Assembly: GCA_023227825.1 (NCBI GenBank)
Contig: JALOCJ010000004.1
Span: forward strand, 1 to 64,000
Length of the DNA: 64,000 bases
Direction of reading: 5' to 3'
Source: Candidatus Cloacimonas sp.
GTDB lineage: Bacteria; Cloacimonadota; Cloacimonadia; Cloacimonadales; Cloacimonadaceae
Part shown: positions 6,370 through 14,758 of the stretch, piece after piece
Layout: each line of letters begins with the position of its first letter
Numbering within the stretch: position 1 is the stretch's first letter
Program-made: the position numbers and the translations under genes
The notes under the pieces: model-generated
What the model saw: the letters and a program-made list of their open reading frames with translations, nothing else
Told to the model about the DNA's origin: nothing
Database searches by the model: none

Positions 6370-8823
6370 ATGAAAACTAAGATTACTTTTACTTTCGTCG
6401 CCATCCTGCTTCTATTTTTATTCACTGCCTGTGACAAAGATGATAATAATAAACCCCCTGTTAATACGGAAATCACAGTTGCCTTGAATAATTACTGGCA
6501 GTATCAAACAGACCTTACTTCCCTTATGGAGGCGCATGATGGCACAATGGATGAGATGCAAAATGCCATTCTCAACCTGGGAAGTAAAAAGAAAAGTCGT
6601 GATGCCTTTACCCAAATAGACGCTATGGTAGAGGATTATGTTAGCCAGAGTAATGCTATAGCTGGAAAATTTGATGTTTTGGTTCAAGCGGAAAATGCTA
6701 TAGTTCCTTATGGCGGGAGTAAAAACTTATTAACCGATATTGCTAAAGGTGTCTATAACAAGGCGAAGGATACCGTTGTCTCAGGTGGAAAGATGGTTCG
6801 TTCCGGTTGGCGGGTTTTGAGCGGTAAACAAAGTATGCGTCAGGTATTAAATGACCCTGATTCCGGTATACCCTTAATTTCAGGATGGGCAGCAACCATC
6901 CAGAAACGAAATAGTGCTCGGGATGCAGAAATTCGGAATATGATTGAAAATTGGAATCCTGTAACTTCTCCTGCAGATTGTAATAATACCATTCCTTATG
7001 ATGATTTACCTGGTTCTACTCCTCAAGAAAAAGCAAACGCCTATTTGAATATGAGTGACGAAGACCCTGTAAAAATGGGAATGCGAAGAGATGTTATGCT
7101 TTGGAGTGATGACGAACGCCAAGCTACTGCCGAAACAGCCAAAAAACTTGGCGAAACGGGTGTAAAAGCTGTTGGTGATGCTTATGGAGGACCTTATGGT
7201 GAATGGACAAATGAAATTGTGAACCAAATGCTGGATGAAGATGAAACAGCTGATGACTGCGGCACTATGGATATTGATATTCCTGTTACGGCAAGTAAAA
7301 CACTTATTATTTCCAAAGCTAATATGCCTGATGATGACCCCCGAATTACAGTTATAATGAATGCTCCCCAAAATCTGGAACAGCAATTACCTCCCGGTGA
7401 ATATCATATTATTGCTTTAGCGGAAGGTTTTATACGGGGTGTGTATGAAAATCTGCAAATTGTCAAAACTTCAGTTACCAATCTTACAGCAGAATTATTA
7501 AATTTAGCAGAAAACCCCATTATCATTGAGGATTTAACTGTTCAAGAAGGTTGTATAACGGTAAATCAACCTGTTCATTCACATCTATCCTGCGTAAGCA
7601 CAATCGGGCAAGAGCTTTCTTTTACTTGGACTGTTTCCGGAGGTTCTTATACAGGGTTTAATCCTATTGGAACAGAACTAACTTTTACCCCTACTGAAGA
7701 AAAGGAATATACGATTTCGGTAGATGTTTCGGATAATCTCAATAATCATAAAACAAGAAGTGTTTCCCTTGCCTCCTTAGGGGGAATGTTAGCTATTGAC
7801 GATTGGGAAATTGGTAGTGAAGATTTCCAAGATAATAAGCTGAATCCTGGCGAAGACATAACTATTGAGCTTTTTGTTACTAATACAGGAACAACTGACC
7901 TTAGCGGTTATCATAATATTCCCTCCGGAAACGGTTTTACCTCTTTATTTAATTCATCTGCTGTTAATATATCTGCGGGAACAACGATAGCTATATATGT
8001 CCCTCTTAAAATTAATAGTGAAATGAGTATGGAGGAAATAACTCTGCAGTATCAATTTACAACTGAGAATCAAAACCATAACACCGTCCTGATTAGTGAT
8101 TCTGTAGAACTACCAGTAGATTTTTATGTGACGATAGATGAAATTAGTGATGTAGTAACTGACCGTATTGTGAATATTACAGGAAAAATAGCAAATCCCA
8201 GCTTAACTACCGCACTATTGATATTGGATAACGATAGTGAACATTCCATTGAAATGAATTTGAATAACGGAAATTTTTCCCAGGCAGTGGTTCTGAATGG
8301 TTCAACAGCAGAAGTTTCACATACGGTTTATGTGATTGCCGTTTCCGGAGGTTTAACCGCTGAAGATACAATGACTTTTACTTCTCTGGTACCCCTAGTG
8401 TCTTTGCATTGTACTCTCACCTGGGATACTTCAGGAACGGATGTTGATTTCTGGATTACCGACCCCAACAAAGAAAAATGCTATTACGCTCATAGACAAA
8501 CAGCCAGCGGTTTAGCTCTTGATGTAGATGATACTAATGGCTATGGTCCTGAAAATATCACTTCTGCAAGCGTAATTCCCGGTAACTACACCGTGCAGGT
8601 TCATTATTATAGCGACCACGATTATGAAAATGCTATCGGAACCAATTGTGTAGTAGTTGTGCGTCAAGCAGAACTTACACCTGTAAACTATTATGGTTAT
8701 TTAGCTGATACCGGAGATTTATGGACTGTAACTACCCTGCATTATGACAGCAAAAAGGGTTGGAGTATTAAACCCAATAATGCATACTCTAAAGTTAATC
8801 TTGCCACTTTACCTAAAAAATAG
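6370..8823 (+). CDS. Large secreted lipoprotein with PKD-like and YfaP/DUF2135-like domains
   Basis: An 817-aa lipoprotein with lipobox FTAC (residues 18-21) followed by an acidic DKDDNN stretch. Residues about 30-300 are helical and unrecognised. About 390-465 resembles a PKD/Ig-like fold (SFTWTVSGGSYTG). About 475-570 resembles a CARDB-type adhesion module (LNPGEDITIELFVTNTG). About 677-800 resembles the DUF2135/YfaP family, with LTWDTSGTDVDFWITDPN, CYYAH and a GYGPE motif. The AAAGGAG site 7 bases before the ATG is strong. The product is probably anchored on the cell surface or periplasmic face. Its role is unknown, possibly binding or adhesion. Confidence 0.8.
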   Translation: MKTKITFTFVAILLLFLFTACDKDDNNKPPVNTEITVALNNYWQYQTDLTSLMEAHDGTMDEMQNAILNLGSKKKSRDAFTQIDAMVEDYVSQSNAIAGKFDVLVQAENAIVPYGGSKNLLTDIAKGVYNKAKDTVVSGGKMVRSGWRVLSGKQSMRQVLNDPDSGIPLISGWAATIQKRNSARDAEIRNMIENWNPVTSPADCNNTIPYDDLPGSTPQEKANAYLNMSDEDPVKMGMRRDVMLWSDDERQATAETAKKLGETGVKAVGDAYGGPYGEWTNEIVNQMLDEDETADDCGTMDIDIPVTASKTLIISKANMPDDDPRITVIMNAPQNLEQQLPPGEYHIIALAEGFIRGVYENLQIVKTSVTNLTAELLNLAENPIIIEDLTVQEGCITVNQPVHSHLSCVSTIGQELSFTWTVSGGSYTGFNPIGTELTFTPTEEKEYTISVDVSDNLNNHKTRSVSLASLGGMLAIDDWEIGSEDFQDNKLNPGEDITIELFVTNTGTTDLSGYHNIPSGNGFTSLFNSSAVNISAGTTIAIYVPLKINSEMSMEEITLQYQFTTENQNHNTVLISDSVELPVDFYVTIDEISDVVTDRIVNITGKIANPSLTTALLILDNDSEHSIEMNLNNGNFSQAVVLNGSTAEVSHTVYVIAVSGGLTAEDTMTFTSLVPLVSLHCTLTWDTSGTDVDFWITDPNKEKCYYAHRQTASGLALDVDDTNGYGPENITSASVIPGNYTVQVHYYSDHDYENAIGTNCVVVVRQAELTPVNYYGYLADTGDLWTVTTLHYDSKKGWSIKPNNAYSKVNLATLPKK

Positions 8824-8829
8824 GAGGTT

Positions 8830-9118
8830 TTTTCCCGCAGATTACACAGATTTCACGCAGATTTCGCTGATTACGCAGATTTGATTATGGAATAGGTATA
8901 GGATGAACAGGATTGGAAGGATTTATGGGATTTAATAGGTATGGGATAAACAGGATTAGAAGGATTTATGGGATTTAATAGGTATGGGATAAACAGGATT
9001 GGAAGGATTTATGGGATTTAATAGGTATGGGATGAACAGGATTGGAAGGATTTATGGAATTTAATAGGTATGGGATGAACAGGATTAAAGTGATTAAAGG
9101 GATTTAATAACTCTGAGA
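8830..9118. repeat. CGCAGATTT repeats followed by a 43-bp tandem repeat
   Basis: Short 9-bp units (8836-8885) lead into about five copies of a 43-bp unit containing GGATGAACAGGATTGGAAGG and ATTTATGGGATTTAATAGGT (8888-9110). Single or inverted copies of the 43-bp unit occur at 2400, 9480-9530, 11605-11660, 12095-12190, 29760-29820 and 51980-52005. Confidence 0.85.
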
Positions 9119-9130
9119 TAAATTGTATAG

Positions 9131-9159
9131 ACGGAGGACGCTGTTCCTCCGTTTTTTTT
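9131..9159 (+). terminator. Intrinsic terminator
   Basis: A perfect 8-bp stem (ACGGAGGA / TCCTCCGT) with a 6-base loop, followed by a run of eight T. It lies 308 bases after the lipoprotein stop codon and is itself related to repeat sequence seen at 11527 and 11675. It is the strongest terminator on the plus strand of this window. Confidence 0.75.
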
Positions 9160-9570
9160 CCCCGGAAAAACGACGTCCTCGTCGTTTCCTGTCCTCAATG
9201 TAAGTCAGGAGTCATTTGTGCCTTGAGAATTTTAACCTGGGAGATAACTTTTGTGGCACATATGACTCATGACGACACTTAAGACCAATCAAAAAATCAT
9301 ATCTGTGTTATCTGTGTAATCTGTGAGAGATGGTCGTTATGAGTCCTCACTGCCAAACGAATTAGTTCATAGCTTAAAAGTTATTTCGGCAGTGACGACT
9401 CCTGACTTGTATTTGTGCTTTGAGAACTCTCCCCTGAGATATAACTTTTAAGTTCCGTATAGCTTAATTTATTTTACAATATAATAATCCCCAAAATCCC
9501 TTAAATCCTGTTCATCCCATACCTATTCAATAATCATATCTGTGTAATCTGTGTAATCTGTGAGAGAAAA
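9160..9570. repeat. Composite repeat array (types C, A, D, B, E, D)
   Basis: In order: a partial type C element (9165-9190), an inverted type A palindrome with GTGCC/GGCAC stems (9195-9278), inverted CACAGATTA units (9288-9325), a forward type B palindrome with CACTGCC/GGCAGTG stems (9335-9408), a partial inverted type A (9410-9475), an inverted GGATGAACAGGATT unit (9485-9530) and inverted CACAGATTA units (9538-9567). No gene is visible. Confidence 0.8.
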
Positions 9571-9574
9571 AAGC

Positions 9575-9602
9575 TTGACAGATTTTTTATCAAATTTATA
9601 TA
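9575..9602 (+). promoter_or_regulatory. Probable promoter
   Basis: TTGACA (9575-9580), a 16-base spacer, then TATATA (9597-9602). It directly follows the repeat array and precedes the 9640 open frame and the SBBP gene. Confidence 0.5.
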
Positions 9603-9639
9603 GGGAATTGTGTATAAATTTTAAGGAGATTAAGAGGAT

Positions 9640-9867
9640 ATGTTGATATTCAAAGAGCAAGCCAAACTACAGTATTTACATAGTTCAAATAGCATTGTCT
9701 TAACAAAGCAAACCCCATTACCATATTTACCAAACATTAACCTATCTATCTTAATAAAGCAAAGCAGATTACTGTTTCTCTATCTTCATAATATAAATAT
9801 ACCTACTTTAACCCTGTATTTTAAGATTATTACTCAAAAGCAAAAAATATCTTGGAGGATATTATGA
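9640..9867 (+). CDS. Possible leader/small protein, 75 aa, coupled to the SBBP gene
   Basis: Not recognised. ATG at 9640 is preceded by AAGGAGA about 10 bases upstream and lies downstream of a good promoter. The TGA stop overlaps the ATG of the next gene in an ATGA tetranucleotide, a classical translational-coupling arrangement. The peptide is rich in Leu, Ile, Asn and Gln with a loose internal duplication (LTKQTPLPYL / LIKQSRLLFLYL). No signal peptide or domain is visible. It could be a coupled small protein, a leader peptide, or chance in an untranslated leader. Confidence 0.35.
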   Translation: MLIFKEQAKLQYLHSSNSIVLTKQTPLPYLPNINLSILIKQSRLLFLYLHNINIPTLTLYFKIITQKQKISWRIL

Positions 9868-11525
9868 AAAAGACATTTCTACTCTTTATCTTGGCTCTCT
9901 GCTCCGTAGCACTCTTTGCCCAAAATGAGGATTGGCTCTGGGCTAAGCAAGCCGGGGGAATAAGTGGTGATAAAGGTTATAGCATTGCTGTTGATGCATA
10001 CGGTAACAGCTATATTACAGGTTATTTTAGAGAAAGTGCTACATTCGGCACTACTACCTTGACCAGTAGTAGTGATTATGGTAGTGACATCTTTGTTGCC
10101 AAGATGGACATTAATGGGAACTGGCTCTGGGCTAAACAAGCCGGGGGAAAAGATTATGATGATGGCTATAGCATTGCTGTTGATGCCAATGGAAATATCT
10201 ATATTACAGGTTATTTTAGAGAAAGTGCAACCTTCGGCACTACAACATTAACCAGCAGTGGTTATTATGAAGACATCTTTGTTGCCAAGCTGGACATTAA
10301 CGGTAATTGGCTCTGGGCTAAGCAAGCCGGGGGAACTAGTCATGATGATGGCTATAGCATTGCTGTTGATGCCTACGGTAACAGCTATGTTACCGGTTAT
10401 TTTAAAAGCAGTAGTTGTTCCTTTGGCACTATTACCCTAAACAGTAGTGGATATGAAGACATCTTTGTTGCCAAGATGGACAGCAACGGTAACTGGATGT
10501 GGGCTAAGCAAGCCGGTGGAACAGATTATGATTTTGGCTATGGGATTGCTGTTGATTCCAATGGTAATAGCTATATTACAGGTGGTTTTGAAGAAAGTGC
10601 AACCTTCGGAACTACTATATTAACCAGTAGTGGTGGTTCTGACATTTATGTTGCCAAGCTGGATAGTAACGGTAACTGGCTCTGGGCAAAGAAAGCCGGG
10701 GGAACAAGTGATGATGGTGGCTATAGCATTGCTGTTAATGACAATGGAAATAGCTATGTTACAGGTTATTTTAGTGAAAGTGCTACCTTCGGCACTACTA
10801 CATTGACCAGTAGTGGTGATTTAGACATCTTTGTTGCCAAGCTGGATAGCAATGGTAACTGGCTCTGGGCAAAGCAAGCTGGGGGAACAGGTTGGGATGA
10901 AGGTTATAGCATTGCTGTTGATGACAATGGAAACAGCTATGTTACCGGTTATTTTAGAGATATAGCAACCTTTGGAACTACAACATTAACCAGTTATGGA
11001 TTTAGTGATATCTTTGTTGCTAAGCTGGATAGCAATGGTAACTGGCTTTGGGCTAAGCAAGTCGGTGGAACAAGTTATGATTTTGGTTCTGGCATTGTTG
11101 TTGATGCTAACGGAAATAGCTATGTTACAGGTTATTTTGAAGAAAGTGCTACCTTCGGCACTACTACCTTAACCAGCAGTGGTTATTATGACATTTTTGT
11201 TGCAAAATTAGGAGAAGTAAATAGTATAAGTTTACCTGAAATTATATCCTTTAGTGGCATCCGTTCTATCTATCCTAATCCGTTTAATCCCCTTACGACT
11301 ATTGACTATGAAATAAGTATGCCCGCAGATGTGAAAATTGAGGTCTACAATAATCGGGGTCAATTAGTGCGCAATTTTATATTGGGATATAAAGAGCAGG
11401 GTAGCTATAAATTAACTTGGGAAGGCAAGGATAATAATGGCTGTCTCTGCAGTACGGGTATTTATTACATTAGAATGCAGGCAGGAAAGGAGATTTATAT
11501 CAAGAAAGCAGTCCTATTGAAATAA
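9864..11525 (+). CDS. Secreted SBBP-repeat protein with FlgD-like C-terminal sorting domain
   Basis: A 553-aa exported protein. The start at 9864 is preferred over the in-frame TTG at 9852 because GGAGG sits 5 bases before this ATG. Signal peptide is at residues 1-20 (ending LFAQ). Seven to eight repeats of about 61 residues follow, with consensus NWLWAKQAGG, YSIAVDANGNSYVTGYF, ATFGTTTLTSSG and DIFVAKLD, the SBBP beta-propeller-type repeat. The last 85 residues (YPNPFNPLTTIDYEI, then GSYKLTWEGKD and GIYYIRMQAG) form a FlgD-like/type A sorting domain as used for surface delivery in Bacteroidota-related phyla. DNA repeats of 183-189 bases could recombine. Function: surface protein, ligand unknown. 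Confidence 0.88.
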   Translation: MKKTFLLFILALCSVALFAQNEDWLWAKQAGGISGDKGYSIAVDAYGNSYITGYFRESATFGTTTLTSSSDYGSDIFVAKMDINGNWLWAKQAGGKDYDDGYSIAVDANGNIYITGYFRESATFGTTTLTSSGYYEDIFVAKLDINGNWLWAKQAGGTSHDDGYSIAVDAYGNSYVTGYFKSSSCSFGTITLNSSGYEDIFVAKMDSNGNWMWAKQAGGTDYDFGYGIAVDSNGNSYITGGFEESATFGTTILTSSGGSDIYVAKLDSNGNWLWAKKAGGTSDDGGYSIAVNDNGNSYVTGYFSESATFGTTTLTSSGDLDIFVAKLDSNGNWLWAKQAGGTGWDEGYSIAVDDNGNSYVTGYFRDIATFGTTTLTSYGFSDIFVAKLDSNGNWLWAKQVGGTSYDFGSGIVVDANGNSYVTGYFEESATFGTTTLTSSGYYDIFVAKLGEVNSISLPEIISFSGIRSIYPNPFNPLTTIDYEISMPADVKIEVYNNRGQLVRNFILGYKEQGSYKLTWEGKDNNGCLCSTGIYYIRMQAGKEIYIKKAVLLK

Positions 11526-11526
11526 A

Positions 11527-11559
11527 GAAGGGGGGATACCGTTCCTTCGCTTTTTTTTT
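11527..11559 (+). terminator. Possible terminator after the SBBP gene
   Basis: GAAGG (11527-11531) and CCTTC (11544-11548) can pair, followed by GC and nine T (11551-11559). The short 5-bp stem limits confidence, but its position directly after the stop codon is right. Confidence 0.4.
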
Positions 11560-12450
11560 CTCACAGATTACACAGATAACACAGATTTTATTTTAGAAAC
11601 AAGGATTTAATAGGTAGGGGATGAACAGGATGATAGAGATTTTAAGGGATTTAATAGCTTTGGGATAACTTGTGTAGACGGAGGAACGGAGTTCTCAGTT
11701 TTATTTTGAAAAACAAGGTCATCGTGATTTCCTGTCCTCAAACTAAAAATAAGGAACAAATAAGTAAGATAGAAACAAAAAGATATAGAGATAATGAAAA
11801 ATTGTGAAACCATAAACAAAAAAATTGTTTTCTCTTTTTTTCAGTGTTCTCGGTGTAAAATTACATCTTCTTATATTTATCAGCATTACAACTTGGCAAT
11901 CCTCTCCTTCCCTACTACCCACTCAAATGCCACAAAAATGTCTGTTTATAAATACTAAAACTAAGTTTGAGAACTCTTTCATAAACTAATAATAGGCACT
12001 AAACATTCCAGTAGGGAAGGAACTGTATCGTCCAGCTACACAAGTCAGGGTCGTTGTTTCACGCAGATTTCGCAGATTACGCAGATTTGATTATTGAATA
12101 GGTCTGGGATGAACAGGATAAAAAGGATTAAGAGGATTTAATAGGTCTGGGATGAACAGGATAAAAGGGATTTTAGAGATTATAATATTGTAAAAAAAAC
12201 TTAAGCTATCAGTAACTCAAAAGTTATTTCACAAGTGAAAGTTATCAAGGCACAAATGACTCCTGACTTACATTGAGGGTAGGAAACGACAAGGATGTCG
12301 TTTTTCCGGAAAAAAAGAGGAACGGGGTCCTCCGGCTACACTATTATTACTCCTGACTTAAATTGAGGATAGAAAACGACAGGGATGTCGTTTTTCCGGA
12401 AGGTTGATGTCCCCGTCAACCATAAAACGACAGGGATGTCGTTTTTCCGG
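11560..12450. repeat. Repeat mosaic between the SBBP gene and tilS
   Basis: CACAGATTA units (11561-11590), GGATGAACAGG units (11605-11660), an undifferentiated AT-rich part, then CGCAGATTT units (12060-12092), two 43-bp-type units (12097-12180), a partial type A palindrome (12190-12270), and type C elements (12285-12320, 12373-12420, 12425-12450) joined by ACTCCTGACTTAAATTGAGG linkers. No gene is visible in this stretch. Confidence 0.75.
11906..12020. repeat. Imperfect inverted repeat, about 115 bp
   Basis: CCTTCCCTACT (11906-11916) and AGTAGGGAAGG (12010-12020) are perfect 11-base inverted arms. Shorter inverted pairs (TGCC/GGCA, TTTAT/ATAAA) lie inside. It could be a small structured RNA or a decayed mobile element; no known RNA family is recognised. 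Confidence 0.5.
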
Positions 12451-12489
12451 AAAGTTCCCATCTAGCCATTTCACTATCTCGCCATCTCA

Positions 12490-12641
12490 CTAAATACATT
12501 CTAACTATAACTCTTTCTCTCTTTTTCTCTTTGTAAAAAATCTACCTCACTTTTTCAACCCTTTCAACCTTCTCAACTCTCTCAACCTTCTCAACTCTCT
12601 CAACCTTCTCAACCCTCTCAACCCTCTCAACCTTCTCAACT
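12490..12641. repeat. Pyrimidine-rich repeat copy plus CTCAACCTT minisatellite
   Basis: Bases 12490-12541 duplicate the 2661-2713 sequence. Bases 12549-12641 are about nine copies of a 10-bp unit TCTCAACCTT. The inverse (AAGGTTGAGA) appears at 26222-26266 and 44489-44523. Confidence 0.75.
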
Positions 12642-12715
12642 ATACACTTTAATTCTTTCTGCATTCTGCACTTTAATTTCGTTTTCTTTTGAAAATTAGG
12701 GCTTAAAAAAAGCAG

Positions 12716-12747
12716 TTGACATTGAAAGCAAGATTAAAAAGTATAGT
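12716..12747 (+). promoter_or_regulatory. Possible promoter of the tilS operon
   Basis: TTGACA at 12716-12721 and TATAGT at 12742-12747 lie just upstream of tilS. The 20-base spacer is longer than usual, so the -10 assignment is uncertain. Confidence 0.35.
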
Positions 12748-12780
12748 TAAATAAATAAATGAGGGGAGAAAAAATAAGCA

Positions 12781-14229
12781 ATGACGATTGCCGAAGCATT
12801 AAAACGGTTGGAGAAAAACATCCAAGATAAGGAGCTTATTCATCACGGAGATAAGCTTTTACTGGGATGTTCTGGGGGTGCTGACTCCAATGCTATGCTT
12901 TATCTTTTTTCACAACTACGCATTTCATTGAATTTAACTTTATTAGTTATCCATATAAATCATCAAATACGGGGTGCGGAAAGCGATGCGGATGAAAATT
13001 TTGTGAAGCAACTCTGTCAAAAATTAAATATTCCGGTGATTATTCGGAAAGTAGTAATTCCGAAAACAGGAAATCTGGAAAATCAGGCAAGAAAATTGCG
13101 ATTTGAAGTTTTTGAGAAAATTTTGGAGAGTTACAATTTTGATAAAATTCTGCTTGCACATCAAAAAGAAGACCAGGCAGAAACCGTTATGCTAAATCTT
13201 TTACGGGGAACAGGAATAAGCGGAATGGCTGGAATTAAAGGAATAGCAGGAAAAGTTGTGCATCCATTATTATGTTTCAGCAGAAAAGAATTAGAAGAAA
13301 TACTTTTTCAAGCAGGAATATCCTGGCGAACGGATTCCAGCAATCTGGAGACAAAATATCGCAGAAACCTTTTACGCAATAGGATTATACCGCAATTAGA
13401 AAAAGAATTCAATCCTGAATTAAAAGCACATCTCTTTTTTTTAGCGGAACAATTCGCTCAAGCAGAGACAATTTTTAAGCAGAGGAGCAAAACTCAATTC
13501 AGACGCTTATGTATAGATATTCAACCAGGAAAGGTGGTTTTTGAACTATCCCCTTTGTTGAAACTGAGCCCAATTGAAAGGTATTATTTATTTCGCAATG
13601 CATTTCGCTATGTTTGCGGAAGTGAAAATGATTTTTTCGCGGTGCACTTTCAGTTAATTGAGAACATCTTGAATGCGAAAGGCAGTAAATGGCTGAATTT
13701 GCCACATAAGATAATAGTTATCAAACAATATGAGGATGTTATAGTGCAAATAGAGACGGAAAAAGAAATAAAAGGAGCGGAACCATTGGTTATTGATACA
13801 GACCGCACTATGGCAGTTTATGGAAATTATCGCTTTAATTTCAAATACTTGCGGGTGTTGCCCAAAGAACAAACAACGGAAGAAGGTGAAAGCCGGGTTA
13901 TTCTGGATGCGGATAAAATAAATATTCCTTTTGTTATTCGTTTTCGCCAACCGGGTGACAGGTTTATTCCCTTAGGAATGACACAATTAAAACGCTTGAA
14001 AGAATTTTTTATTGACGAAAAAGTCCCTAAATATGAGAGGGATTTAATTCCCGTTTTTGACGACGGGGAAAAGTTATTTTGGATTGCAGGATACCGTTTG
14101 GATAATCGGGTGCGCTATGATGAAAGCACAACCCACTATTTACAAATAAAGGCGACGAATATTACGGTAAAATCCCGAAAGGCAATCCTGAAAAAGAAAA
14201 GAGGCAACGATGAATCAGATGAATTGTGA
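12781..14229 (+). CDS. tilS: tRNA(Ile)-lysidine synthase
   Basis: Modifies C34 of tRNA-Ile(CAU) to lysidine using ATP and lysine, allowing AUA decoding; cytoplasmic. At 482 aa it is a full-length TilS. The N-terminal PP-loop ATPase motif is SGGADSNAM (about 30-38), with HINHQIRG and LLAHQKEDQAETV downstream. A linker region is at about 220-340. The C-terminal TilS domain has FVIRFRQPGDRFIPLG and a LKEFFIDEKVP motif at about 380-440. A GAGGGGAG site lies about 12 bases before the ATG. It is first in a ten-gene operon and overlaps hpt by 20 bases, an order (tilS-hpt-ftsH) conserved in many bacteria. Confidence 0.96.
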   Translation: MTIAEALKRLEKNIQDKELIHHGDKLLLGCSGGADSNAMLYLFSQLRISLNLTLLVIHINHQIRGAESDADENFVKQLCQKLNIPVIIRKVVIPKTGNLENQARKLRFEVFEKILESYNFDKILLAHQKEDQAETVMLNLLRGTGISGMAGIKGIAGKVVHPLLCFSRKELEEILFQAGISWRTDSSNLETKYRRNLLRNRIIPQLEKEFNPELKAHLFFLAEQFAQAETIFKQRSKTQFRRLCIDIQPGKVVFELSPLLKLSPIERYYLFRNAFRYVCGSENDFFAVHFQLIENILNAKGSKWLNLPHKIIVIKQYEDVIVQIETEKEIKGAEPLVIDTDRTMAVYGNYRFNFKYLRVLPKEQTTEEGESRVILDADKINIPFVIRFRQPGDRFIPLGMTQLKRLKEFFIDEKVPKYERDLIPVFDDGEKLFWIAGYRLDNRVRYDESTTHYLQIKATNITVKSRKAILKKKRGNDESDEL

Positions 14230-14758
14230 TATATCCGCTGTCCTTTTTGATGAATACAAAATTCAAACCCGTATTCGCAAATTGGGCTTGGAGATTTCCA
14301 ACAGCTATAAAGACAGCACACCCGTAATGATAGGCATTTTAAAGGGAGGTTTTATCTTTTTGGCTGATTTGGTGCGTAGTATAACTATCCCTGTAGAAGT
14401 AGATTTTTTGGCAATTTCCAGTTATGGAACCAAAACCAGCAGCAGTGGAGTAGTAAAAATCCGGAAGGACATAGATATTGATATTACAGGTAGGGATGTA
14501 ATTGTGGTTGAAGACATAGTGGATACTGGTCTTTCTTTGGCATATATCAAGGATTATATTTGGCAACATAAACCCGCTAGCTTGAAAACCTGCGTCCTTT
14601 TGGATAAACCGGAAGCACATAAGATAGATGTTACCTTTGATTATATCGGTTATTCCATTAAAAATGAATTTGTGGTTGGTTATGGACTTGATTTTGCGGA
14701 AAAATACCGTAACTTACCCTATATCGGAATTTTGAAAGAAGAGCTTTATAAATGCTGA
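14210..14758 (+). CDS. hpt: Hypoxanthine phosphoribosyltransferase
   Basis: Purine salvage: converts hypoxanthine or guanine plus PRPP to IMP or GMP. The 182-aa length is usual. The PRPP-binding motif reads VIVVEDIVDTGLSL (about 100-113). The N-terminal GILKGGFIFLADLVR and C-terminal VGYGLDFAEKYRNLPYIG elements are characteristic. The start is the ATG at 14210 with GAGG 7-8 bases upstream, inside the tilS 3' end. It overlaps ftsH by 7 bases, so translation is probably coupled. Confidence 0.96.
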   Translation: MNQMNCDISAVLFDEYKIQTRIRKLGLEISNSYKDSTPVMIGILKGGFIFLADLVRSITIPVEVDFLAISSYGTKTSSSGVVKIRKDIDIDITGRDVIVVEDIVDTGLSLAYIKDYIWQHKPASLKTCVLLDKPEAHKIDVTFDYIGYSIKNEFVVGYGLDFAEKYRNLPYIGILKEELYKC

